From Guptibacillus hwajinpoensis (GTDB lineage: Bacteria; Bacillota; Bacilli; Bacillales; Guptibacillaceae): DNA of 64,000 nucleotides. The stretch covers positions 868,001 to 932,000 of the forward strand of contig NZ_JAIVKU010000005.1 of the NCBI RefSeq assembly GCF_020524165.1. Direction: 5' to 3'. The notes beneath the pieces were generated by a model. It did no database searches. It saw only the letters and a list, made by a program, of their open reading frames with translations, and was not told the DNA's origin. Below, in pieces: positions 54,918-63,796 of the stretch. Every line of letters starts with the position of its first letter. Positions within the stretch are counted from its first letter, which is position 1. The position numbers and the translations under genes were made by a program.

Positions 54918-55646
54918 TTACACACCTCTTCGATTCGGATCCCAAATAATCTTATGAAGCTGCATACTTAGCTTCACTTGACTTAATCCGGCTTCTAGAA
55001 TTTTATCAACGAGCTTATGTGGCGGCATCGTTTCCCAAACTGGGCTATACAGAACCTGCCCTTTTTCATGGTTTTCTGCGACAACCTCTGATGCAACAGT
55101 AAAATCTTCATCAGAACCGATCACAAATTTAATTTCATCCTGTGTATCAAGTAGTGTAAAGTTCTCATGTAGCATACGATGCTGTTCACCAGAATCAGGG
55201 AGCTTATAGTCCATCACAAAGCGAACTTTTTCCTGCCATGCTTTATCGTCTCTTCGAATAGCTTCATACGGAGTGAGATCAATCGCTCCATTCGTTTCAA
55301 TGTGAATATCTTCAATATGCGGTAGATCCACCATTGCTTGAAGAAGCGCCATTGATTTTTCACGATGGATCAGCGGTTCTCCACCTGTAAAACAAATATG
55401 ACGGCTCTTATATTTTTTAATTTGATCAATGATAGAAGCAATTGACCCTGTATATTCTGCTTTATCAGGTGCATAGCTATATGGCGTATCACACCAACTA
55501 CAGCGCAGGTTACAGTGAAAGACGCGTACAAAAACAGTTGGAAAACCCGCTCGCGTTCCCTCTCCTTCTACTGTCTCAAACACTTCAACCATCGGTAATT
55601 CCCATTGCATATATTCGGATCTTTCCGGTAACACCCATCTATTCAT
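54918..55646 (-). CDS. queE: 7-carboxy-7-deazaguanine synthase
   Basis: A 242-residue radical SAM enzyme that contracts the pterin ring to CDG. The cluster motif is CNLRCSWCDTPYS near 46-58, following the QueE-type VEGEGTRAGFPTVFVR start; FTGGEPL near 95 is the SAM-binding GGE motif. The ATG overlaps the end of queD by eight bases. An internal ATG (MQWELP) 12 codons on is a possible alternative start. Confidence 0.95.
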   Translation of the reverse strand: MNRWVLPERSEYMQWELPMVEVFETVEGEGTRAGFPTVFVRVFHCNLRCSWCDTPYSYAPDKAEYTGSIASIIDQIKKYKSRHICFTGGEPLIHREKSMALLQAMVDLPHIEDIHIETNGAIDLTPYEAIRRDDKAWQEKVRFVMDYKLPDSGEQHRMLHENFTLLDTQDEIKFVIGSDEDFTVASEVVAENHEKGQVLYSPVWETMPPHKLVDKILEAGLSQVKLSMQLHKIIWDPNRRGV

Positions 55647-56115
55647 TGTCTTCCATCCATTCCCGCTTCAGCGTTGCGTAGCTTGTTGGCGTCTCGTAAA
55701 GAACCAATTCTTCGATCCGCTGACCAAGATCTTTCATCTTGCGTTCAGTCAGGGCCTGATCCAACTGTTCCCACATCCAGACAATCATATTTTCAGCTGT
55801 CGTGTTCATGTTGGGAAGGACGTCATTTAAATAACGATGATCTAACTTCGAATCGATCACTTCTTTAAATAATGTTTTAATTTCACCGAAATCAACTGAT
55901 ATGCCAATGTCATTCACATATCCGCTAATCGTAATCACTAATTTATACGTATGCCCATGCATGCTTTTGCATTTGCCATCATAGCAATGTAGATGATGAG
56001 CGGCATCAAAAGTGAATTCCTTCGTAACGGCTACCCGTTTATGATGATACTTTAATTCGCTTTTCTGAATATCTTCTCCCAATACTTCAACTTTCTTTGG
56101 AATCATAAAAGACAT
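55639..56115 (-). CDS. queD: 6-carboxy-5,6,7,8-tetrahydropterin synthase
   Basis: A 158-residue enzyme of the 6-pyruvoyl-tetrahydropterin synthase fold. Zinc histidines lie in FDAAHHLH near 36-42 and MHGHTY near 53-58; the catalytic Cys is in GKCKSMHGH. It converts dihydroneopterin triphosphate to 6-carboxytetrahydropterin. First gene of the operon, about 40 bases after the riboswitch terminator. The extra N-terminal 25 residues are longer than in E. coli QueD. Confidence 0.95.
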   Translation of the reverse strand: MSFMIPKKVEVLGEDIQKSELKYHHKRVAVTKEFTFDAAHHLHCYDGKCKSMHGHTYKLVITISGYVNDIGISVDFGEIKTLFKEVIDSKLDHRYLNDVLPNMNTTAENMIVWMWEQLDQALTERKMKDLGQRIEELVLYETPTSYATLKREWMEDNE

Positions 56116-56154
56116 AAAAAAGCCCCCTTCTTTATTCAGTAAGGGAGACGCATG

Positions 56155-56254
56155 AAAAATCCCTTCTCTATTACGAGATCAGGGCTGGAATTTTCACGGT
56201 CCCTAGTTTTGTTTTACGAGAGGAGGGAATTACGAACTCTCCAACTTGATTATA
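56155..56254 (-). promoter_or_regulatory. preQ1-I riboswitch and promoter of the que operon
   Basis: The -10 TATAAT (56254-56249) lies just before the aptamer. P1 pairs GAGAG (56241-56237) with CTCTC (56222-56218); loop UUCGUAAU; UCCC (56228-56225) pairs with GGGA (56203-56200) as the pseudoknot, separated by the A-rich strand GUAAAACAAAACU. A terminator (56184-56161) with T5 follows. The AGGG of the pseudoknot can pair with CCCT of the terminator, giving the switch. Confidence 0.85.
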
Positions 56255-56365
56255 ATACCACACCACGTGTTATTAGAAAAGGTAAGGGGTTTTCCACCCC
56301 TATTTGAGTTTCATTCCGATTTAAAAGTGGTAAAATATACTAGTATTTAAGGAGGTGAGAGATGA

Positions 56366-56602
56366 ATGTCTAATAGTGGAATGGAAGGTTTTGGTGTACT
56401 TTTTGGTCTTTTTGGGTTTCTTTACGTAGCAATTCTATTATTTATCGTCGTATTAACAATCGTTTTTATTTTTAAAGCAATGGGCTATATGAAGCGAAAG
56501 AACGCAGCAGATGAGGAGCAAAATGAATTGTTGCGACAGCTAATCGCTAAACAAGCGTCTTCTGGTATCACAACGAGTAAAGAGGATCCAACGTCTTATT
56601 AG
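56366..56602 (+). CDS. Small single-helix membrane protein
   Basis: A 78-residue protein with one hydrophobic helix (about 9-39), then a basic-acidic cytoplasmic tail KRKNAADEEQNELLRQL. No family recognised; the form resembles short membrane regulators. The ATG follows AAGGAGGTGAGAG. It ends at a strong terminator. Confidence 0.72.
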   Translation: MSNSGMEGFGVLFGLFGFLYVAILLFIVVLTIVFIFKAMGYMKRKNAADEEQNELLRQLIAKQASSGITTSKEDPTSY

Positions 56603-56607
56603 TACAT

Positions 56608-56635
56608 AACGCCGTCCAGGGTGATGGACGGCGTT
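56608..56635. terminator. Bidirectional terminator before alaT
   Basis: AACGCCGTCC and GGACGGCGTT form a 10-bp perfect stem with an eight-base loop. It lies between the small membrane protein gene and the alaT stop. Confidence 0.82.
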
Positions 56636-56640
56636 CTCAA

Positions 56641-57819
56641 TTAAGCTTGTTGATGACGACTTACGAAGCGTTCAATCCGTTTTACAGCTTCCTGTAGAGA
56701 ATCAATCGATGTTGCGTAAGAACAGCGAACATACCCTTCTCCCCCAGCACCAAAGACATGCCCCGGCACCACAGCAACCCGCTCTTCTTCTAACAGCTTT
56801 TCAGCAAATTCATCAGATGTCATGCCAGTTGCCTGTATGGATGGAAACGCATAAAATGCGCCACCTGGCATATGACACGATAAACCGATATTATTAAACG
56901 ATTTAACTAGAAAATTTCTTCGTTGCCGATAGCTTTTTTTCATTCTCTCAAGATCTTCTCTTCCGCTTTTTAATGCCTCAAGTGCCCCATGCTGGGCAAT
57001 GGTTGGCGCACACATCATCGTGTATTGATGGATTTTCAACATGGCTGCAATAATCTCTTCAGGACCTGTCACATAGCCAAGTCTCCAACCTGTCATCGCA
57101 AAAGCTTTTGAAAAACCAGAAATTAAAATGGTCCGCTCTCTCATGCCATTTATCCGAGCGATGCTATAATGCGTCTCATCGTAAGTTAACTCTGCGTAGA
57201 TCTCATCCGATAAAACGAGAAGATCATGTTTTTCAATGACGTCCGTTACGCTCTTGAGTTCTGATTCAGACATCGTTGCACCTGTTGGATTACTTGGAAA
57301 ACAAAGCAGAATGGCTTTCGTACGCTTTGTAATGGCTTTTTCAAGAGATTCACGTGTAATCTTAAACTCATCTTCTGCCTTTGTCTCTAACGAAACAGGT
57401 GTACCTCCTGCAAGTGTCACAGCTGGTGCATAGGCAACAAAGCCCGGTTCCACAATAATGACTTCATCACCTGGATTAATCACCGCTCGAAAAGCAAGGT
57501 CAATTGCCTGACTAGCGCCAACCGTTAAAATGATTTGGGACTCAGCTGAATAATGAAGTGAGAATTGCTCGAGCAAATAGGAGGAAATTTCCTCTCTTAA
57601 CTCAAGTAAACCAGCATTCGCGGTATAGGCTGTATAGCCGCTTTCAAGTGAGGCATATCCTGCTTCACATACATTCCACGGCGTCACAAAATCAGGTTCT
57701 CCGACACCAAGTGAAATTACATTGTCCATTTGAGAAGCAAGATCGAAAAACTTTCGGATTCCTGAAGGTTTTAACTGAGAAGCTGTTTTAGAAATATACT
57801 GCTGTTGAACATGCTTCAT
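56641..57819 (-). CDS. alaT: PLP-dependent alanine aminotransferase, AlaT-like
   Basis: A 392-residue fold-type I aminotransferase. SNPTG near 184, DEIYAELTY near 212 and the PLP lysine in SGFSKAFAMTGWRLG near 243 are conserved; the final RCSYATS binds the carboxylate. With the overlapping Lrp-family gene it matches the alaR-alaT (yugG-yugH) pair of B. subtilis. Aspartate or other substrates remain possible. It overlaps alaR by four bases. Confidence 0.88.
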   Translation of the reverse strand: MKHVQQQYISKTASQLKPSGIRKFFDLASQMDNVISLGVGEPDFVTPWNVCEAGYASLESGYTAYTANAGLLELREEISSYLLEQFSLHYSAESQIILTVGASQAIDLAFRAVINPGDEVIIVEPGFVAYAPAVTLAGGTPVSLETKAEDEFKITRESLEKAITKRTKAILLCFPSNPTGATMSESELKSVTDVIEKHDLLVLSDEIYAELTYDETHYSIARINGMRERTILISGFSKAFAMTGWRLGYVTGPEEIIAAMLKIHQYTMMCAPTIAQHGALEALKSGREDLERMKKSYRQRRNFLVKSFNNIGLSCHMPGGAFYAFPSIQATGMTSDEFAEKLLEEERVAVVPGHVFGAGGEGYVRCSYATSIDSLQEAVKRIERFVSRHQQA

Positions 57820-58310
57820 GGTGACACCACAATCCGCTTATCTTTCTGTTCAGGCTCGAAAATGACACCATCGTGTTTATATTTTTTAAGTAGGAAATGC
57901 GTGGTTGTCGATAGCACAGAATCAAGTGTTGATAACTTGTTGGAAACAAAGAACGCAACCTCTTTCATGGTTTTCCCTTCAATCTGAACAGATAAATCAA
58001 ACGCACCTGACATCAAGTACACAGCTTTCACTTCCGGAAAACGATAAATGCGTTCAGCAATTTCATCAAAACCGACCTCGCGTTTAGGCGTCACTTTTAC
58101 ATCAATCATCGCTGCCACACCGTCTTTACCAGAAGTCTTATCCCAGTTAATGACGGATGAATAATTTAATATAATGTTTTGCTCTTCAAGTCTTTTAATT
58201 GTTTTCTCCACTTCTTCAACAGACAATTCAACCATATCAGCTAAAACATCCATTGGAATACGTGCGTTTTCTTCTAAAATCTCAAGAATTTCGATTTCTT
58301 TTTCGTTCAC
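57816..58310 (-). CDS. alaR: Lrp/AsnC-family regulator, AlaR-like
   Basis: A 164-residue feast/famine regulator with an N-terminal HTH (residues 6-50, ILEENARIPMDVLADMV) and a C-terminal RAM domain that senses amino acids (about 70-145). The alaT overlap suggests control by alanine. The 164-residue length is typical of YugG. ATG at 58310. Confidence 0.88.
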   Translation of the reverse strand: MNEKEIEILEILEENARIPMDVLADMVELSVEEVEKTIKRLEEQNIILNYSSVINWDKTSGKDGVAAMIDVKVTPKREVGFDEIAERIYRFPEVKAVYLMSGAFDLSVQIEGKTMKEVAFFVSNKLSTLDSVLSTTTHFLLKKYKHDGVIFEPEQKDKRIVVSP

Positions 58311-58393
58311 AGTAATGCCCCCTGCTTTCCATCTATTTCGTCTACTATATCATTCTTCTGATTTTATTTCATATTGTATCAAAATTGATGAAG

Positions 58394-59905
58394 CTACTTC
58401 AGCCCCAGTACGATCTTTTCGATCACATCCTCATTTTTCAGCCAATCGGTGAAACGTTCAATATCATATGAGAAAATGCGATCATTTATCATTTCTTGTA
58501 CAATCCGCCTTCCAGCTTGATAGATTTGTTTTGTATCAGGAGAAAGGAGATGTACACCTCGAAACGTAATTCCTTGCATGGCGCAGATCGCTTCGATGGC
58601 GAGAATTCGTCTCACATTTTCCGTAATTTGATAAGCATGACGAGATCCAATCGTTCCCATACTAACATGATCCTCCTGGTTAGCTGAAGAGGGAATCGAA
58701 TCGACTGAAGCCGGATGCGCTAGCGTTTTATTCTCCGAGACAAGCGATGCCGCCACATACTGCATGATCATTGCACCTGATTGAAGGCCCGGCTGCGGAC
58801 TTAGGAATGCAGGTAAATCATTTAATTGTGGATTAACGAGTCGTTCAATACGCCGTTCCGCGATACTCCCAAACTCAGCCATGGCAATGGAAAGAAAGTC
58901 CATCGCCAGTGCAATCGGCTGGCCATGAAAATTGCCTCCAGAAAGTACTTTCGTTCCTCCATCAAAAATAAGTGGGTTATCAGTTGCCGCGTTCATTTCA
59001 ATTTCAAGCTTTTCTTTCACATAACCTAAGGCCTGCCAGGACGCACCATGAACTTGAGGTATACAGCGGATCGAGTAAGCATCCTGAACCCTTACCTCTC
59101 CCTGCTTTGTGGTAAGACTGCTCCCTTTCAAAAGTTTCCTTAACCTTTTTGCTACTTCTATTTGTTCCGGATAACCACGGGCCAAATGAATGTGTTCATC
59201 AAAAGCATCTGTAATGGCTCGCAATGCTTCTAAGGTTAAGGCAGAAATACCGTCTGCTTCATAGGCAAGTTTTTCTGCCTCTAGATAAGTTACCGCTCCC
59301 ATCGCAGTCATCGCTTGCGTTCCATTAATTAAGGCAAGACCTTCCTTTGCGGTTAACTGAATTGGAGGAATCCTTCTCTCTTTTAATGGGAGGATCGCTT
59401 TCTCACGTTTGCCTTGGTAAAATACTTCCCCTTCTCCTAGTAATGGTAAAGCGAGATGAGCTAATGGAGCAAGATCACCACTAGCACCAAGCGAACCCTG
59501 TTGAGGGACCACGGGAATGATATCCTCATTAGCATATAAGATAAGCCGTTCAATCACTTCGCGTCTAATCCCAGAAAAACCTTTTAACAATGCATTTGCA
59601 CGAAGCAATAGCATTGCTTTTGATACAATCGGTGGAAAGGGGTCTCCTAATCCGCATGCATGGGAATAAATAAGATTTAACTGAAGCTGATTGACATCAG
59701 CAGAAGGGATATGAACATCGCTTAACTTACCAAATCCAGTCGTGATGCCGTAAACGGTTTCCCCTTTTGCCACAATCGATTCAACTGCTTTTCTACTTTC
59801 GTCGACGCGCTGCAAGCTTTCACTTGAACATCCAGCACGCTCACCGTTATATAATAGTGCCCTTAACTGCGAAAGCGATAAATGATCGCCATCAAGAAAA
59901 ATCAT
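58394..59905 (-). CDS. hutH: Histidine ammonia-lyase
   Basis: A 503-residue enzyme that deaminates histidine to urocanate. The autocatalytic MIO prosthetic group forms from GASGD within [14 protein letters not shown] near 142-144. Other catalytic blocks, TGFGKLSD near 55-62, FHGQPIA near 330 and [12 protein letters not shown] near 408, are intact. Normal hut partners (hutU, hutI, hutG) are not in the window. The start is ATG. Confidence 0.95.
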   Translation of the reverse strand: MIFLDGDHLSLSQLRALLYNGERAGCSSESLQRVDESRKAVESIVAKGETVYGITTGFGKLSDVHIPSADVNQLQLNLIYSHACGLGDPFPPIVSKAMLLLRANALLKGFSGIRREVIERLILYANEDIIPVVPQQGSLGASGDLAPLAHLALPLLGEGEVFYQGKREKAILPLKERRIPPIQLTAKEGLALINGTQAMTAMGAVTYLEAEKLAYEADGISALTLEALRAITDAFDEHIHLARGYPEQIEVAKRLRKLLKGSSLTTKQGEVRVQDAYSIRCIPQVHGASWQALGYVKEKLEIEMNAATDNPLIFDGGTKVLSGGNFHGQPIALAMDFLSIAMAEFGSIAERRIERLVNPQLNDLPAFLSPQPGLQSGAMIMQYVAASLVSENKTLAHPASVDSIPSSANQEDHVSMGTIGSRHAYQITENVRRILAIEAICAMQGITFRGVHLLSPDTKQIYQAGRRIVQEMINDRIFSYDIERFTDWLKNEDVIEKIVLGLK

Positions 59906-59948
59906 ATTCTGTCACTCCTCTACCTTGTTATCTAAGTAAAGGTTCATG

Positions 59949-59997
59949 AGAAAAGCCCGTTTTAAAAATCGAATCGATTTTTAAAACGGGCTTTTCT
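59949..59997. terminator. Very long perfect hairpin (23-bp arms) between hutH and the ger operon
   Basis: Arms 59949-59971 and 59975-59997 are exact complements with loop AAT; they contain AAAAGCCCG and CGGGCTTTT at the base and a long A/T-rich inner part. It lies after the gerC-type stop on the minus strand, where it should terminate transcription. Confidence 0.8.
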
Positions 59998-60043
59998 ATT
60001 GCTAGATTGAATGGAATCGCTCATGAGCCTCGCACACCTTTCC

Positions 60044-61108
60044 TTAATCAATGATGCCTGATTCCCCTATATTTACTTTTACATCAATGGTTACTGGAAG
60101 ATCTGGATAGTGTTCATTCCATTTTTCAAAATCAAAATGTCTTGTTTGACTCCGAGCGTGATCCCCAATTGAGAGAGGATCAATTCCTAATTCTTGAAAT
60201 TTTTCAACCATGTTGACTCCCTGAATTTCTACCTTTTTTTCGAACGTTTTGGCGATTTCTTTCTTCTTTTCTTTCGTTAACTTTTCCCCTGTATATTCTA
60301 CGACGTTCCCATTTAACTTAACTGATATGTTCAAAGAAGGATTTGTATTCCCATTTTTCACCTTATAATTTACTTTTGATTTTATTTTTTGTAAGTTTGC
60401 GTACTCTCCACCTGGAAGCTCTAGTTCATACAATCCCGCACTAAAACTTTTATTAATCAAAGAAAACATGAACATCTCATCTAAATTAAGTTTTCCTACC
60501 AATTTATCATCATCAAATAAAGCAAGTCCTGTAATTCTAACTTCCGTTTCTTCCATTCTTAGAACTGGGGCAACTGGGTCCATTCCATCGCCATAATATT
60601 TGTAGTCAAACAAATGAATATTATTTTGTGGCATATTCCCATACTCAATGGATTCCTTAATAAGATTCTGTAAAAATGGCCCAATTCCTTGCAAATATTG
60701 AAACTCATTTTTAATTAATTCACTTGCACTTCCTTCCACTACACCAACGTAGATTAATCGGCCTGCAGCAGGATCTCTCAAGAAACTATCCAGAATATCA
60801 ATAATTCCTTTCTCCGCCATATCTTCACTAAATAGCAATACAGCCATTTTTCCAATCGAAATGGGTTTAGGGAGTCCACTTAATTGATTCCGAAGTCCCT
60901 TACTCGTATGGGCTTCCGCTTCGAAGGCTCTTGTTTCTACCTTCTGATTTGGATCAAACGTTTGAAGCGAAATCGTTCCTTTGATTTTCTCATCTTCGCC
61001 TTGGTCATACCCTACAATAAATAGAATAGGAACTTCATCAATGATCTCTTCTGCTACACACCCCGTAAGGAGAAAGCAGAACAACGCTAAGCAACAAGCA
61101 TATTTCAT
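60044..61108 (-). CDS. Ger(x)C-family spore germination lipoprotein
   Basis: A 354-residue lipoprotein with lipobox LLTGC (Cys about residue 17) and a GerAC-type fold of two domains. It would sit in the inner membrane of the spore as the C subunit of a nutrient receptor. ATG 61108 overlaps the B-subunit stop by four bases and has AAGGGTG upstream; an earlier ATG at 61132 is less likely. Last gene of the operon. Confidence 0.92.
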   Translation of the reverse strand: MKYACCLALFCFLLTGCVAEEIIDEVPILFIVGYDQGEDEKIKGTISLQTFDPNQKVETRAFEAEAHTSKGLRNQLSGLPKPISIGKMAVLLFSEDMAEKGIIDILDSFLRDPAAGRLIYVGVVEGSASELIKNEFQYLQGIGPFLQNLIKESIEYGNMPQNNIHLFDYKYYGDGMDPVAPVLRMEETEVRITGLALFDDDKLVGKLNLDEMFMFSLINKSFSAGLYELELPGGEYANLQKIKSKVNYKVKNGNTNPSLNISVKLNGNVVEYTGEKLTKEKKKEIAKTFEKKVEIQGVNMVEKFQELGIDPLSIGDHARSQTRHFDFEKWNEHYPDLPVTIDVKVNIGESGIID

Positions 61109-62205
61109 ATTCGCTTTTTCACCCTTCTCCAAATCATACTGTATAGGAAAATAAATGGAATATAAAAGTAATACACATATGTGCCTATGATAGAAGTTAA
61201 CGTATTTAGGTAGTCAACTTGATCGCGGTTAACAACCATGACGCATACAGTAAAGACAAAAGCAATGAGGATGATAACAAAATACTTTTGCTTGATATGG
61301 AGAACTTTTTTTCCTACGCGACTAGCTCCCCACATCGTGAGGCAAATGTTTGGAAAAACTACAAAACACCAGAAAGTAATGCCGATATACTCAAATCGCT
61401 CCACAAAAGGCAGTTCCACTACTTTCCAGGCAATTAACGTTGACCAAATGGACTGCTGAAGTTGCCCCGCGCTATAAAATGCTAATGAAACAATCATCAC
61501 CATCGTATAAACGAGGGTTGTTAACAGTACGCCCATATGTGCCCATATACGAGAACTTCTCGGATTTTTCAAAAAGGGATATGCCAGTAATAAGATATCG
61601 ATCCCAACATAACTAAGCGTCATTTGCCTTGTTCCAAGAGCAAAGTCTTTTAAGGAATGATCCATCATTGGAAGAAGATTACTAAATGTAGAAAACTTGA
61701 TTGGAGCTGTTGCCGTAAATACTAACCAAACCGGAATAATCACACCAAAAAAGCAAATTCCTGCGACAGTCCGAAACCCTCCAGCAAGTACGTAATACGT
61801 TAACAAAAGATACAATGCCACTGGAATCCATGTCGCTAACTCCGGAAACATCCACGCCTGAATCACTTCTATAAACGTCCGTAAAATCACAATCGTACCT
61901 AATAGTAAATACATCATGAGAGCGAGATTAAATACGGAGCCAATCCACTTCCCAAACCATTTATTATGAAGGTCAATAATATCAAAAGTACCATCACTAA
62001 GAATACGGTACATCATCCATATAAATAGATGAAATATGAGTCCCGTTACAATCACTACAATCCAGGCATCATTTCCCGCGTAAGCCGCGATGTATCTCTG
62101 AAAGCCTAGCACTCCGACTCCCACCTGATTGCTGTGAATAATAAACATGATTAGAAATGGAGAAATTAGAAGATCATTTCGATTACCTTGCTCCAAGTCA
62201 CTCAC
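61105..62205 (-). CDS. GerAB/YndE-type germinant receptor permease
   Basis: A 366-residue integral membrane protein with ten hydrophobic segments, of the APC-superfamily spore permease group. FLIMFIIHSNQVGVGVLGFQRYIA near 18-41 is the typical first helix. It is the B subunit, thought to bind the nutrient germinant. Which nutrient cannot be told. It starts four bases after the A subunit stop. Confidence 0.93.
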   Translation of the reverse strand: MSDLEQGNRNDLLISPFLIMFIIHSNQVGVGVLGFQRYIAAYAGNDAWIVVIVTGLIFHLFIWMMYRILSDGTFDIIDLHNKWFGKWIGSVFNLALMMYLLLGTIVILRTFIEVIQAWMFPELATWIPVALYLLLTYYVLAGGFRTVAGICFFGVIIPVWLVFTATAPIKFSTFSNLLPMMDHSLKDFALGTRQMTLSYVGIDILLLAYPFLKNPRSSRIWAHMGVLLTTLVYTMVMIVSLAFYSAGQLQQSIWSTLIAWKVVELPFVERFEYIGITFWCFVVFPNICLTMWGASRVGKKVLHIKQKYFVIILIAFVFTVCVMVVNRDQVDYLNTLTSIIGTYVYYFYIPFIFLYSMIWRRVKKRI

Positions 62206-62208
62206 CCT

Positions 62209-63696
62209 TTACTGCTCATCGAAATCCAACGAATGCTTTCGCTTCTTCTTATCCTCAAAACGCTTTGATTGTTTTCCACGGAAAAATTGAAACCTGTTTT
62301 TTTGCATGACATACGGTAGACGAAAGAAAGAGTCATACCAATCTTTTATTCTTGGCGGATACAATGGCGCAAGATACGGATTTCCAAAAGACGTCAACCG
62401 GATCATATGTGTCAAAATAAATAAGCCAAACAATGCGACGCCAATTAAACCTAGAAGTTGAGCAAACAGTATTAAAGGATAACGCAAAAACCGAATGGTA
62501 TTGGTCATTCGATAAACTGGCGTTGTAAAAGATGCCAGCGCTGACAAAGCGACTAATATTAAAAGGATATTACTTGTTAGTGATGCCTCTACCGCTGCTG
62601 TTCCAATCACGATACCGCCCACAATACCAAGAGTTTGACCTACCTTCGTCGGCATCCTTGCTCCGGCCTCACGTAATAAATCAATGGTAACTTCAAGAAA
62701 AAATACTTCAACGACTGGTGAAAAAGGAATGTCACTTCTTGAAGAAATTAATGTCGCTAATAATTTAGATGGAAATAATTCGTAATGATAGGTTAAAACA
62801 GCAACATATAAAGGTGTTGCGATAATAGAGGCTAAAATCGCGATCATTCGAACAATACGAAAAAACGAAGCAATATTCCATCCTAGATAATAATCTTCAA
62901 AGGATACTAACAATTGCCCAAAGTTTATCGGACCAATTAACGCATTTGAAGACCCTTCCGTTAAAATAGCAAAAGCCCCAAAATTCATATGACCTGTAAT
63001 GCGATCGGTTCGCTCAGTATCAATCATTTGTGGAAAAACAGAGAGTGAGTTATCTTCTAACATCTGACCTATAAAAGAAGAATCAGAGATAATATCAAAA
63101 TCGAGATCCTCCAGTCGTTGCATGACCGTATTAATATTTTGTTCACTCGCAACTCCTTCTATAAAAGCAACGACCACTTTTGTTTTACTGACTGTTCCAA
63201 TTGTAATTTCCTTCATCCTTAACCTTGGGTGAGGAATTCTACGCCGAAGCAAATTCATATTAGTATGGAGATCCTCAACTAAACCTTCTTTTGGACCCAT
63301 CACACTAAATTCAATTTCAGGAGCAGAGAGATCCCTTGATTTTCGTAAACTAATGTTCACAAGCAATACTTTTTGTCCACGTGAAAGCTGAATAGCCACA
63401 TGTCCTTCCAGTAGTCGCTCTTGGATGAGTGGCAATTTTGATGAGATTTCAATGTTCTCAATTGGAAGGATCCCTTTTAAATCTTCGAGTGATTTAGATC
63501 GTGATTCCTTAATTACAGGCAATAGATCGCGATGTAGCTGTTCAGGATCAATGAGGGAAGCAAAATAGATTAAACGATAAGGCTGATCACTTTCTTTATT
63601 TTCATAGTCGACAAAATCAATTGATTGTTTCAAATCCTTGACCATTTCTTCCAAATTCTCCGGTTTTTCAGATGCACCTTTTTTAAACCATTTCAA
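62209..63696 (-). CDS. GerAA-type germinant receptor A subunit
   Basis: A 495-residue protein. The N-terminal soluble domain (about 1-250) precedes five to six membrane segments (about 290-440) with PLYVAVLTYHYELFP near 315 and RAGARMPT-type sequence near 352, followed by a basic tail. TTG at 63696 is preferred because GGAG lies nine bases before it; a TTG at 63705 is too close to the site. First gene of the operon under a sigma-G-like promoter. Confidence 0.92.
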   Translation of the reverse strand: MKWFKKGASEKPENLEEMVKDLKQSIDFVDYENKESDQPYRLIYFASLIDPEQLHRDLLPVIKESRSKSLEDLKGILPIENIEISSKLPLIQERLLEGHVAIQLSRGQKVLLVNISLRKSRDLSAPEIEFSVMGPKEGLVEDLHTNMNLLRRRIPHPRLRMKEITIGTVSKTKVVVAFIEGVASEQNINTVMQRLEDLDFDIISDSSFIGQMLEDNSLSVFPQMIDTERTDRITGHMNFGAFAILTEGSSNALIGPINFGQLLVSFEDYYLGWNIASFFRIVRMIAILASIIATPLYVAVLTYHYELFPSKLLATLISSRSDIPFSPVVEVFFLEVTIDLLREAGARMPTKVGQTLGIVGGIVIGTAAVEASLTSNILLILVALSALASFTTPVYRMTNTIRFLRYPLILFAQLLGLIGVALFGLFILTHMIRLTSFGNPYLAPLYPPRIKDWYDSFFRLPYVMQKNRFQFFRGKQSKRFEDKKKRKHSLDFDEQ

Positions 63697-63730
63697 AACA
63701 ATCAACTCCGCGCATAACAGTCTCTCCCAC

Positions 63731-63759
63731 TAGCATGCGCAGTTCTGACCTTCTTATCC
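63731..63759 (-). promoter_or_regulatory. Sigma-G-like promoter of the germinant receptor operon
   Basis: GGATA (63759-63755), 17 bases, CATGCTA (63737-63731), close to the forespore pattern GHATR-N17/18-CATNNTA, with one mismatch in the -35. It lies about 35 bases before the start. Ger operons are expressed in the forespore in B. subtilis. Confidence 0.6.
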
Positions 63760-63761
63760 AT

Positions 63762-63794
63762 AAAAAAGATCAGATGCCAGGTAGCATCTGATCT
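63762..63794 (-). terminator. Terminator of the photolyase gene
   Basis: AGATCAGATGC (63767-63777) and GCATCTGATCT (63784-63794) with a six-base loop, followed by T6 on the minus strand. It begins just past the stop. Confidence 0.88.
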
Positions 63795-63796
63795 CG

